NCBI GenBank assembly: GCA_018715025.1
Contig: DVMK01000242.1
Location: 1-8,393, forward strand
Direction of reading: 5' to 3'
Origin: Candidatus Caccousia avistercoris
GTDB taxonomy: Bacteria > Bacillota > Clostridia > Oscillospirales > Acutalibacteraceae
Length of the DNA stretch: 8,393 bases
This document shows positions 1-5,901 of the stretch, piece by piece (within the stretch, counting starts at the first letter, position 1; the number at the start of each line of letters is the position of its first letter). Made by a program: the position numbers and the translations under genes. A model generated the notes under the pieces. The model was not told the origin of the DNA. It saw nothing but the letters and a program-made list of their open reading frames with translations, and ran no database searches.

Positions 1-91
1 CATTTCTTTTTCGTGTTTTTATGAAACAAACCCAGGGAGGAAAGGGCGCATCTTTGGAATATCCACACAAAAAACAGAGGGAAATGAACGC

Positions 92-119
92 AAAACGCCC
101 CCTGCCGGCGGCAGGGGGC
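92..119 (-). terminator. Intrinsic terminator of the PurF-like gene
   Basis: A perfect 10-bp stem (97-106 pairing with 110-119, GCCCCCTGCC with GGCAGGGGGC) closes a 3-base loop. Read on the minus strand it is followed by GTTTTG, a short U-run (plus 92-95 is AAAA). It lies 15 bases past the stop codon of the minus-strand gene, the right place for its terminator. The U-run is short, so termination may be incomplete. Nothing else could be recognised in positions 1-91. Confidence 0.8.
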
Positions 120-133
120 AAAAGGGGAGGCGG

Positions 134-1540
134 TTATTCCTTCCCGTTCCAGCAGTAGGTGCACAGGCTGCAGGGATCCAGGTCGATGGAAGCCAGCATA
201 TCGTCCAGCCGCTGGAACCGCAGAGAGGTGAAGTTCTGGCACCGGCACATCGCCTTCTCCATCTTTTGGTAGCTGGCGCTGTCCGGGTCGGCGTAGGGTT
301 CTACCCCGCTGCCGGTCACCTCGCGGCCCTCTATGTCGTTGATGACGCGGCGGGCCAGCAGCTCCATGTCAGAGTTGGAGCGGGAGAAGTTCAGGTACTT
401 GCACCCGTACAGAATGGGCGGGCAGGCCGGGCGCACATGCACCGCGTTGGCGCCCCGCTGGTACAGGAATTCGGTGGTTTCCCGCAGCTGGGTGCCCCGC
501 ACAATGGAGTCGTCGATGAGCAGCAGGCTTTTGCCGCGGATAAAGGTTTCCACCGGGATCAGCTTCATGCGGGCAATCAGGTCACGCTGGGCCTGCCGGG
601 GCGGCATGAAGGAGCGTGGCCAGGTGGGGGTGTATTTGATGAAGGGCCGGGCAAAGGGGATGCCGGAGCGGTTGGCGTAGCCAATGGCGTGGGCCGTGCC
701 AGAGTCCGGCACGCCGGCCACCAGGTCGGGGGAAACGTCGTCGCGCTCTGCCAGCTTGGCGCCGCACCGGTACCGCATGTCCTCCACGTTCACCCCCTCG
801 TAGGAGGAGGTGGGGTACCCGTAGTACACCCACAGGAAAGAGCAGATTTTCATTTTGTCCCGCCGCTTTACCAGGGTTTCCACGCCCTTGGTGGTAAGCC
901 GTATCACCTCGCCGGGGCCAAGCTCGTAATAGTTTTCATACCCCAGGTTCACATAGGCGAAATTTTCAAAGGAAACGCAGTAAGAGCCCTCCTTGCGGCC
1001 CACGGCCAGAGGGGTGCGGCCCCATTTGTCGCGGGCGGCGTAGATTCCCTCGCTGGTGAGGATCAGCACGGTCATGGAACCGTCCACCCGCTCCTGCATG
1101 TACTGGATTCCCTCCACCAGGGTTTCCTTCTGGCTGATGAGGGCGGCCATCAGCTCAGAGGTGTTCACCCGGCTGCCGCTCATTTCCAGAAAATGGGTGC
1201 ATCCGTTTTCGTACACAGAGCGGATCAGCTCCGCCTGGTTGTTCACCTTGCCCACCGTGGTAATGGCGAAGCTGCCCAGGTGAGACTGCACCAGCAGGGG
1301 CTGCGGGTCGCTGTCAGAAATGCAGCCAATGCCCATGGGGCCTTCCAGCTCCTCCACGTCCCGCTCAAACTTGGTGCGGAAGGGGGAATTTTCAATGTTG
1401 TGTATGGCCCGGCTGAAGCCGTCGGGCCCGTACACCGCCATGCCGCCCCGCTTGGTGCCCAGGTGGGAGTGGTAATCCGTACCGAAGAAGAGATCCAGCA
1501 CGCAGCTGGTTTCCGACACTACGCCAAACAAACCGCCCAT
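134..1540 (-). CDS. PurF-like phosphoribosyltransferase paralogue without the catalytic cysteine
   Basis: The 468-residue protein has the two-domain layout of glutamine PRPP amidotransferase (PurF): an N-terminal Ntn-hydrolase-type glutaminase fold and a C-terminal phosphoribosyltransferase domain. The PRPP loop is intact (LIDDSIVRGTQ, residues 341-351), as is the upstream VPDSG block (277-281). Cysteines 233, 380, 457 and 460 match in spacing the four Fe-S ligands of Bacillus-type PurF. The usual Met-Cys-Gly start is Met-Gly-Gly here, so the nucleophilic cysteine is gone. The segments that carry the glutamine-binding Arg, Asn and Asp in PurF read GCISDSD (72-78), TTVGKV (94-99) and VNTSEL (125-130), none matching. 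The start is set by GGAGGT at 1547-1552, six bases upstream. It is divergent from the antiporter gene and has its own promoter and terminator. Databases would probably label it amidophosphoribosyltransferase. I infer that it cannot hydrolyse glutamine; its true substrate is unknown. Confidence 0.88.
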   Translation of the reverse strand: MGGLFGVVSETSCVLDLFFGTDYHSHLGTKRGGMAVYGPDGFSRAIHNIENSPFRTKFERDVEELEGPMGIGCISDSDPQPLLVQSHLGSFAITTVGKVNNQAELIRSVYENGCTHFLEMSGSRVNTSELMAALISQKETLVEGIQYMQERVDGSMTVLILTSEGIYAARDKWGRTPLAVGRKEGSYCVSFENFAYVNLGYENYYELGPGEVIRLTTKGVETLVKRRDKMKICSFLWVYYGYPTSSYEGVNVEDMRYRCGAKLAERDDVSPDLVAGVPDSGTAHAIGYANRSGIPFARPFIKYTPTWPRSFMPPRQAQRDLIARMKLIPVETFIRGKSLLLIDDSIVRGTQLRETTEFLYQRGANAVHVRPACPPILYGCKYLNFSRSNSDMELLARRVINDIEGREVTGSGVEPYADPDSASYQKMEKAMCRCQNFTSLRFQRLDDMLASIDLDPCSLCTYCWNGKE

Positions 1541-1576
1541 ATTGTTACCTCCAAAAATCTTTAAGATAAAATGCCT

Positions 1577-1618
1577 TGCCGCTTCCGGCGGGGACTCGGC
1601 CCCGGTGGGTTCCCGGCA
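1577..1618 (-). other. Structured 5' leader of the PurF-like gene
   Basis: The roughly 95-base leader between the predicted promoter and the start codon contains a nested inverted repeat. The outer arms are TGCCG/CGGCA (1577-1581 with 1614-1618). The inner arms are CGGGG/CCCCG (1589-1593 with 1600-1604), around a six-base loop. It matches no riboswitch class I know and has no U-run, so it is not a clear attenuator. It could be regulatory RNA structure or simply GC-rich sequence. Confidence 0.3.
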
Positions 1619-1641
1619 GCCCCCGCCCTGCGCATTTCATT

Positions 1642-1670
1642 ATTATAGCATGAATGGGGCCGCTTTTGAA
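1642..1670 (-). promoter_or_regulatory. Predicted sigma-A promoter of the PurF-like gene
   Basis: On the minus strand there is a perfect -10 hexamer TATAAT (plus 1642-1647). It is preceded by TGC, giving an extended -10, and 17 bases upstream lies a weaker -35, TTCAAA (plus 1665-1670). It would start transcription near 1635, about 95 bases before the ATG at 1540. Confidence 0.65.
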
Positions 1671-1693
1671 ACGGGGGATCCGGCAAAAAATAT

Positions 1694-1770
1694 CAGAAAT
1701 TCCGGGAGAAAATTTTTTGATTTCTGTTGCGATTTTTAAGCCGGGCTTTTTTCTCCTAAGGATTTCTGTT
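1694..1770. repeat. Repeated ATTTCTG element between divergent promoters
   Basis: The 10-bp word GATTTCTGTT occurs exactly twice in direct orientation, at 1719-1728 and 1761-1770, 42 bp apart (four helical turns). A 7-bp inverted copy, CAGAAAT, lies at 1694-1700. The rightmost copy ends five bases before the -35 of the antiporter promoter. A second inverted repeat, GGAGAAAA/TTTTCTCC (1705-1712 with 1749-1756), overlaps the region. The arrangement suits a regulator binding between the two divergent genes, but the region is AT-rich and the motifs are short. Confidence 0.35.
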
Positions 1771-1775
1771 TTTTA

Positions 1776-1804
1776 TTGATGTTTTTGTAAAATTTATGTA
1801 TACT
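1776..1804 (+). promoter_or_regulatory. Predicted sigma-A promoter of the NhaC-family gene
   Basis: TTGATG (1776-1781) and TATACT (1799-1804) are separated by 17 bases; they match the sigma-A consensus at 4/6 and 5/6 positions. The sequence around them is AT-rich. Transcription would begin near 1811, about 35 bases before the chosen start codon and upstream of its ribosome-binding site. Confidence 0.65.
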
Positions 1805-1844
1805 TGAGATGTTTCAGACTGCGGGATATGAGGAGGAGATTTTT

Positions 1845-3149
1845 ATGAAAAAGGGGAACCCCTGGGCGCTGCTGCCGATCCTGGTGTTTCTGGCGGTGTT
1901 CATCGGCTGCGGCGTTTTGTTCCGGGATTTTTACGCCATGCCCGCCGTTGTGGGCTTTCTCATTGCGCTTCTGGTGGCTTTTCTGCAGAACCCCAAGCGC
2001 ACCTTCGGGGAAAAGCTGGCAAGCGTTACCAAAAGCATGGGCGACGAAAATGTGATGATCATGTGCCTGGTGTTTGTGCTGGCGGGGGCCTTTTCCGGCG
2101 CGGTGCAGGCGACGGGCGGTGTGGACAGCGCCGTGAACTTCGGCCTCTCCATCCTGCCGCCGCAGGTGGCGGTGGCGGGGCTGTTTGTCATTGGCTGCTT
2201 TATTTCCACCGCAATGGGCACCTCGGTGGGAACCATTGTGGCCCTGGCCCCCATCGCCGTGGAGCTCAGCGAGAAAACCGGCATGGCGGGCCCGCTGTGC
2301 ATGGGCGCGGTGGTGAGCGGGGCCATGTTCGGCGACAATCTTTCCATGATTTCTGACACCACCATTGCCGCCACCCGCACCCAGAACTGCGAAATGAAGG
2401 ACAAATTCCGGGAAAATTTCCGCATTGTCCTCCCGGCGGCCCTGGTGACCCTGGTGCTGTTCCTGGTAATGGCCGGCGGCGAGTACCACGTGCCGGAAAA
2501 CCTGGACTACAGCCTGCTGAAAATCCTGCCCTACCTGGTGGTGCTGGTGGGGGCGCTGGCCGGCCTGAACGTGTTTTTGGTTCTGGCCGCGGGTACGGTG
2601 CTGTCCGCCGTCATCGGGGTGGCCACCGGGGCTGTCGCCGTTCAGGATATTTTCACCGTCATTGCCAAGGGCCCCCAGGGGGACGGCGGCGTGATGAGCA
2701 TGTACGACATTACGGTGATCTCCATTGTGGTGGCGGGGGTCATGGGGCTGGTAAAGGCCAACGGCGGCGTGGACTTTGTGCTGAACGCCATCAAGCGGCA
2801 CGTTCACACCCAGAAGGGGGCCCAGGTGGGGATTGCCGCCCTCAGCTCTCTGGTGGATATTTCCACCGCCAACAACACCATCGCCATTGTGATGGCCGGG
2901 CCCATTGCCAAGGAAATCTCAGAGGAATATCAGATTCCGCCCCGGCGCACCGCCTCCCTTCTGGATATTTTCACCTCCGTCTGGCAGGGGCTCCTTCCCT
3001 ACGGGGCCCAGCTGCTGGCTGCCGCCGGCCCCCTGGGCGTGACGCCCATTCACCTGCTGCCCTACCTGTACTACCCGGTGCTGATGGGCGTTTCGGCCCT
3101 GGGCTTTATCCTGTTCCGGAAAACCCCGGCCCTCACCAGGGAGAAATAA
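1845..3149 (+). CDS. Na+/H+ antiporter, NhaC family
   Basis: This 434-residue integral membrane protein should exchange Na+ (or a related solute) for H+ across the cytoplasmic membrane. Long hydrophobic stretches fill most of it, for example residues 8-25, 31-48, 69-86, 106-121, 195-210, 228-262 and 288-304. Family-type signatures are visible: ISTAMGTSVGTIVALAP (120-136), GDNLSMISDTTIAATRTQ (163-180), and the related second-half segment DISTANNTIAIVMAGP (338-353), consistent with an inverted two-half architecture. I chose the ATG at 1845 because AGGAGGAG (1831-1838) lies six bases upstream; an in-frame ATG at 1809 would fall at or before the predicted transcription start. Its own promoter and a terminator 52 bases downstream make it look monocistronic. 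Some relatives exchange malate/lactate or amino acids rather than simply Na+/H+, so substrate is uncertain. Confidence 0.88.
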   Translation: MKKGNPWALLPILVFLAVFIGCGVLFRDFYAMPAVVGFLIALLVAFLQNPKRTFGEKLASVTKSMGDENVMIMCLVFVLAGAFSGAVQATGGVDSAVNFGLSILPPQVAVAGLFVIGCFISTAMGTSVGTIVALAPIAVELSEKTGMAGPLCMGAVVSGAMFGDNLSMISDTTIAATRTQNCEMKDKFRENFRIVLPAALVTLVLFLVMAGGEYHVPENLDYSLLKILPYLVVLVGALAGLNVFLVLAAGTVLSAVIGVATGAVAVQDIFTVIAKGPQGDGGVMSMYDITVISIVVAGVMGLVKANGGVDFVLNAIKRHVHTQKGAQVGIAALSSLVDISTANNTIAIVMAGPIAKEISEEYQIPPRRTASLLDIFTSVWQGLLPYGAQLLAAAGPLGVTPIHLLPYLYYPVLMGVSALGFILFRKTPALTREK

Positions 3150-3201
3150 AGAGGAAGCGCCCGCTGTTATCCTTTTTCGGGACGATGACGATATACCTAT
3201 T

Positions 3202-3226
3202 GCCGGATGTGACATCCGGCCTTTTA
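3202..3226 (+). terminator. Intrinsic terminator after the antiporter gene
   Basis: A perfect 8-bp stem, GCCGGATG/CATCCGGC (3202-3209 with 3213-3220), closes the loop TGA and is followed by CTTTTA (3221-3226). It lies 52 bases after the antiporter stop codon. It should isolate that gene from the decayed frames and sugar genes downstream. Confidence 0.75.
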
Positions 3227-3232
3227 TCATGA

Positions 3233-3370
3233 GACATAGAGGGCTGGGAACAGGCCGCCGCCTGGCTGCTGGAATTTCTGGAGGGCCGTTTCAAGCCGGA
3301 CTATTCCCAGTGGAAGGACATTACCGAGGAGAGAATGGAAAGATGGGAAAATTTTTCAGCGATGCCGTAG
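3233..3370 (+). pseudogene. C-terminal remnant of an unidentified gene
   Basis: An open frame of 45 codons begins just after an in-frame TGA (3230-3232) and ends at TAG (3368-3370). It has no ATG before codon 35. Its residues look protein-like: an aromatic- and acid-rich helical sequence including EQAAAWLLEFLEGRF, KPDYSQWKDITEE and a tail ERWENFSAMP. I read it as the surviving C-terminus of a larger gene whose 5' end is lost immediately after the antiporter terminator. Its last 28 bases overlap the start of the Sel1-type frame at 3343, as in a translationally coupled gene pair. I do not recognise the family. It could be chance coding-like sequence, but its composition and overlap argue for a decayed gene. 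Confidence 0.4.
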
Positions 3371-3739
3371 AGCAGGCGCTGCGGTACATCTATTATTCCC
3401 CCTATGAGGGGAAGGGCCGGGAGGGGCTTCCAGCTGCTGAAGCACGCCTACGGGAAGGGCAACGCCTGGGGTGTGTACTACCTGGGCACCTGCTGCTTCT
3501 ACGGCCGCGGCACCCGGCAGGACTATGGGGAGGCCCGGAAGTACCTGGAGCAGGTGGATTGGAACAACCGGGAAGCCTTCTACTGCCTGGGGGTCATCTA
3601 CGGCCGGGGCCTGGGCGTGGCGGAGGATATTCCCAAAGCGGTGAAATACCTGCAGGACGCCAAAGACTTCCCCGCCGCCCGGGAAGAGCTGCTGAACTAC
3701 AAGAAAACCCTTTTCGGCAAATGGGTGCGCCGCCGGTAG
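3343..3739 (+). pseudogene. Sel1-repeat protein gene, frameshifted and probably internally deleted
   Basis: Two frames together resemble one Sel1-repeat (TPR-like) protein. The N-terminal part starts at ATG 3343 with GAGGAGAG (3326-3333) upstream and reads MGKFFSDAVEQALRYIYY then EGKGREG. At about 3421-3427, in a run of four G, the homologous reading moves to another frame, starting GFQLLKHAYGKGN and running to TAA-type end at 3739 (TAG). That second part has two Sel1-like units, with YYLGTCCFYGRGTRQDYGEA and FYCLGVIYGRGLGVAEDI. An ATG at 3404 opens the second frame but has no ribosome-binding site, so a separate 111-residue gene is less likely. From memory, relatives with this N- and C-terminus are several hundred residues long, so most repeats seem missing. 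Sel1 proteins are protein-interaction scaffolds; this copy is probably inactive. Confidence 0.6.
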
Positions 3740-3763
3740 GAAAGAAAAAAGGAGGAGTTTTTC

Positions 3764-4525
3764 ATGGAAATTGGCGCGCAATTTTTTACCCTGCGTGAGT
3801 TCTGCCAAACCCTGGAAGGGTTTGCAGAGGCTCTGGCCCGGGTGGCGGACATCGGTTACCGCACCGTACAGGTGTCCGGCACCTGCGCCTTTGAGGCGGA
3901 CTGGCTGCGGGAGCAGCTGGCCCGCACCGGCCTTCGCTGCGTCATTACCCACACGAAGCCAGAGCGGATTGCCGGGGACACAGAGAAGGTGATTGAGGAG
4001 CATGACCGCTTCGGCTGCGGGTACATCGGCGTGGGCTGCATGCCGGGGGCGCTGAAGCACCCGGAGGATTATGGGAATTTTGTGAAAAATTTCCGCCCGG
4101 CTGCCGGGAAGATTGCCGCCGCCGGGAAGCTTCTCATGTACCACAACCATCAGTTTGAATTCATGAAAGCGCCGGACGGCAGGCGCTACCTGGAAAAGCT
4201 GGCGGAGGATTTCGCCCCGGAAGAGCTTGGCTTCACCCTGGACACCTACTGGGTGCAGTACGCCGGGGGCGACCCGGCCCAATGGCTGCAGCAGCTCAGC
4301 GGGCGGGTGCCCTGCATCCATTTGAAGGACATGGCCTGCGTGGATGCAGCCCCCCGCATGGCCCCGGTTGGCTGGGGGAACATCAATTTCGATCGGGTGC
4401 TGGCTGCGGCGGAGCAGGCCGGGACAAAATACCTGCTGGTAGAGCAGGACGACTGCTATGGGGAGGATCCCTTCCTCTGCCTGAAAAAGAGCTACGAATA
4501 CCTGGCGGCCCAGGGCCTGCAGTGA
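3764..4525 (+). CDS. Sugar phosphate isomerase/epimerase (xylose isomerase-like TIM barrel)
   Basis: The 253-residue protein has the sequence pattern of the AP-endonuclease-2/xylose-isomerase-like TIM barrel family, soluble enzymes that isomerise or epimerise sugars and keto-inositols with a divalent metal. Barrel motifs appear in order: YHNHQFEF (126-133), LDTYWVQYAG (159-168), IHLKDM (185-190), PVGWGNINF (201-209) and VEQDD (226-230). By family pattern Glu132, Asp160, His186 and Glu227 are the likely metal ligands, and all are present. The length is close to the 250-290 usual for the family. The start has AAGGAGG eight to ten bases upstream. The stop lies 13 bases before the oxidoreductase ATG, so the two are almost certainly co-transcribed and act on related substrates. 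No promoter is clear just upstream; transcription may come through the Sel1 remnant. The substrate cannot be read from sequence. Confidence 0.85.
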   Translation: MEIGAQFFTLREFCQTLEGFAEALARVADIGYRTVQVSGTCAFEADWLREQLARTGLRCVITHTKPERIAGDTEKVIEEHDRFGCGYIGVGCMPGALKHPEDYGNFVKNFRPAAGKIAAAGKLLMYHNHQFEFMKAPDGRRYLEKLAEDFAPEELGFTLDTYWVQYAGGDPAQWLQQLSGRVPCIHLKDMACVDAAPRMAPVGWGNINFDRVLAAAEQAGTKYLLVEQDDCYGEDPFLCLKKSYEYLAAQGLQ

Positions 4526-4538
4526 AGGAGGAGACGGT

Positions 4539-5708
4539 ATGAGGCAGATCAAATTGGGAATTCTGGGCGTGGGGAACATGGGCTCCACCCATTTGACAAA
4601 CATCAAAGAGGGAAAGTGCCCCGAGCTGACGGTGGCCGCTGTGGCAGACGTCAACCCGGCGCGCCTGGCCTGGGCCAGGGAGCAGCTGGGCAGCAGCCTG
4701 CCGGTGTTTGCCGCCGGGGAGGAAATGATGGACAGCGGCCTGGTGGAGGCCGTTCTTGTGGCGGTGCCCCACTACGATCACCCACGCTACGCCATGGAAG
4801 CCATGGCGCGGGGCCTGCACGTTATGGTGGAAAAGCCCGCCGGGGTGTACACCAGGCAGGTGCGGCAGATGAACGAGGCCGCCGCCCGCTCCTCTGTGGT
4901 GTTCGGCATGATGTTCAACCAGCGCACCAACCCGGCTTACCAGAAAATGCGGGAGCTGGTGCAGGGCGGTTCCCTGGGGCAGCTGCGCCGCACCAACTGG
5001 ATCATCACCAACTGGTACCGCCCCCAGGCCTATTACGACTCCGGCTCCTGGCGTGCCACCTGGAGCGGCGAGGGCGGCGGCGTGCTGCTGAACCAGTGCC
5101 CCCACAACCTGGACCTGTGGCAGTGGATCTGCGGCATGCCGGTGCGGGTCAGCGCCCACATGCACTTCGGCCGGTGGCATGACATAGAGGTGGAGGACGA
5201 TGTAACCGCCTATGTGGAGTACGAAAACGGGGCCACCGGCTCCTTCGTCACCTCCACCGGCGACGCGCCCGGCACCAACCGGTTTGAAATCACCCTGGAC
5301 GGGGGCAAGCTGGTGGCGGAGGACGACCGCCTCACCCTGTGGAAGCTGCAGCAGCCAGAGCCGGAGTTTTCCCGCGCCAACACCATCCCCTTCGGGCAGC
5401 CTGAATGGGTGAAGCAGGAATGGAAGGCGGAGGACAGGGGCCCGCAGCACGTGGGGGTGCTGAACGCCTTTGCCGGCGCCATCCTGCGGGGGGAGCCCCT
5501 GGTGGCCTCCGGTACGGAGGGGATCCGCGGCCTGACCCTCTCCAACGCCATGCACCTTTCCGCCTGGCTGGGCCGCGAGGTTTCCCTTCCCCTGGACGAG
5601 GACCTGTTTTACGAGGAACTGCAGAAGCGGGTGAAAACCTCCCGCCGGAAAGAAACCGCCGCCCCTGTTTACGCCGACACCTCCGGTACCTACGGCGGAA
5701 CAAAATGA
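4539..5708 (+). CDS. Gfo/Idh/MocA family NAD(P)-dependent oxidoreductase
   Basis: The 389-residue cytoplasmic enzyme belongs to the glucose-fructose oxidoreductase/inositol dehydrogenase family, which oxidises or reduces a hydroxyl/keto group on sugars or cyclitols using NAD(P). The N-terminal Rossmann fold shows GVGNMG (10-15), an acidic residue after the second strand (Asp37, suggesting NAD preference) and the hallmark EKP (98-100) with catalytic-type Lys99. The C-terminal domain carries GEGGGVLLNQCPHNLDLWQW (177-196), where His189 occupies the usual catalytic-histidine position. GAAGGAGGAG sits just before the ATG and overlaps the end of the upstream gene. Pairing with the isomerase suggests a redox-plus-isomerisation route for one sugar or inositol; similar pairs occur in keto-glycoside and inositol pathways. 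No obvious hairpin terminator follows, so read-through into the PepSY gene is possible. Confidence 0.9.
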   Translation: MRQIKLGILGVGNMGSTHLTNIKEGKCPELTVAAVADVNPARLAWAREQLGSSLPVFAAGEEMMDSGLVEAVLVAVPHYDHPRYAMEAMARGLHVMVEKPAGVYTRQVRQMNEAAARSSVVFGMMFNQRTNPAYQKMRELVQGGSLGQLRRTNWIITNWYRPQAYYDSGSWRATWSGEGGGVLLNQCPHNLDLWQWICGMPVRVSAHMHFGRWHDIEVEDDVTAYVEYENGATGSFVTSTGDAPGTNRFEITLDGGKLVAEDDRLTLWKLQQPEPEFSRANTIPFGQPEWVKQEWKAEDRGPQHVGVLNAFAGAILRGEPLVASGTEGIRGLTLSNAMHLSAWLGREVSLPLDEDLFYEELQKRVKTSRRKETAAPVYADTSGTYGGTK

Positions 5709-5723
5709 GCCCCCAAAAATTTT

Positions 5724-5753
5724 TTGAAAAATTATTTTCCAACCTGCAATAAA
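5724..5753 (+). promoter_or_regulatory. Possible promoter of the PepSY-protein gene
   Basis: TTGAAA (5724-5729) is followed after 18 bases by AATAAA (5748-5753), preceded by TGC as an extended -10. Both hexamers are imperfect. A TATATA stretch at 5771-5776 is an alternative -10 without a matching -35. The resulting leader would be about 140 bases and contains an imperfect GC-rich hairpin (CCTC..GCCGC at 5814-5824 with GCGGC..GAGG at 5835-5844). No other feature was seen in the 5709-5901 gap. Confidence 0.35.
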
Positions 5754-5901
5754 AGGATTTCCTCCCGCAATATATAGACGTAACAAACAGAACAACACCG
5801 CCGCAGAAGGGCGCCTCCCGCCGCACAGCCGGCAGCGGCAGAGGGCCCGGCGGATCACCGCAGCGTCTGAATCTTGTTTTGAAATAAGGAGAGGAAATTC
5901 T

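Noticed and set aside
266..1564. Long plus-strand open frame opposite the PurF-like gene
   Set aside because: It is His/Gly/Val-rich, has no family motifs, and mirrors a clearly real gene on the other strand; GC-rich codon bias creates such antisense frames.
1809..1844. Longer N-terminus for the antiporter from ATG 1809
   Set aside because: The start falls at or before the predicted transcription start and the strong AGGAGGAG lies inside the extension; ATG 1845 fits better.
1794..2807. Long minus-strand open frame opposite the antiporter gene
   Set aside because: It is His/Gln/Gly-rich with no recognisable domain and lies antisense to a well-supported membrane protein.
3404..3739. Separate intact 111-residue Sel1-like gene starting at ATG 3404
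   Set aside because: There is no ribosome-binding site before 3404, and the family N-terminus is present upstream in another frame, so a broken gene fits better.
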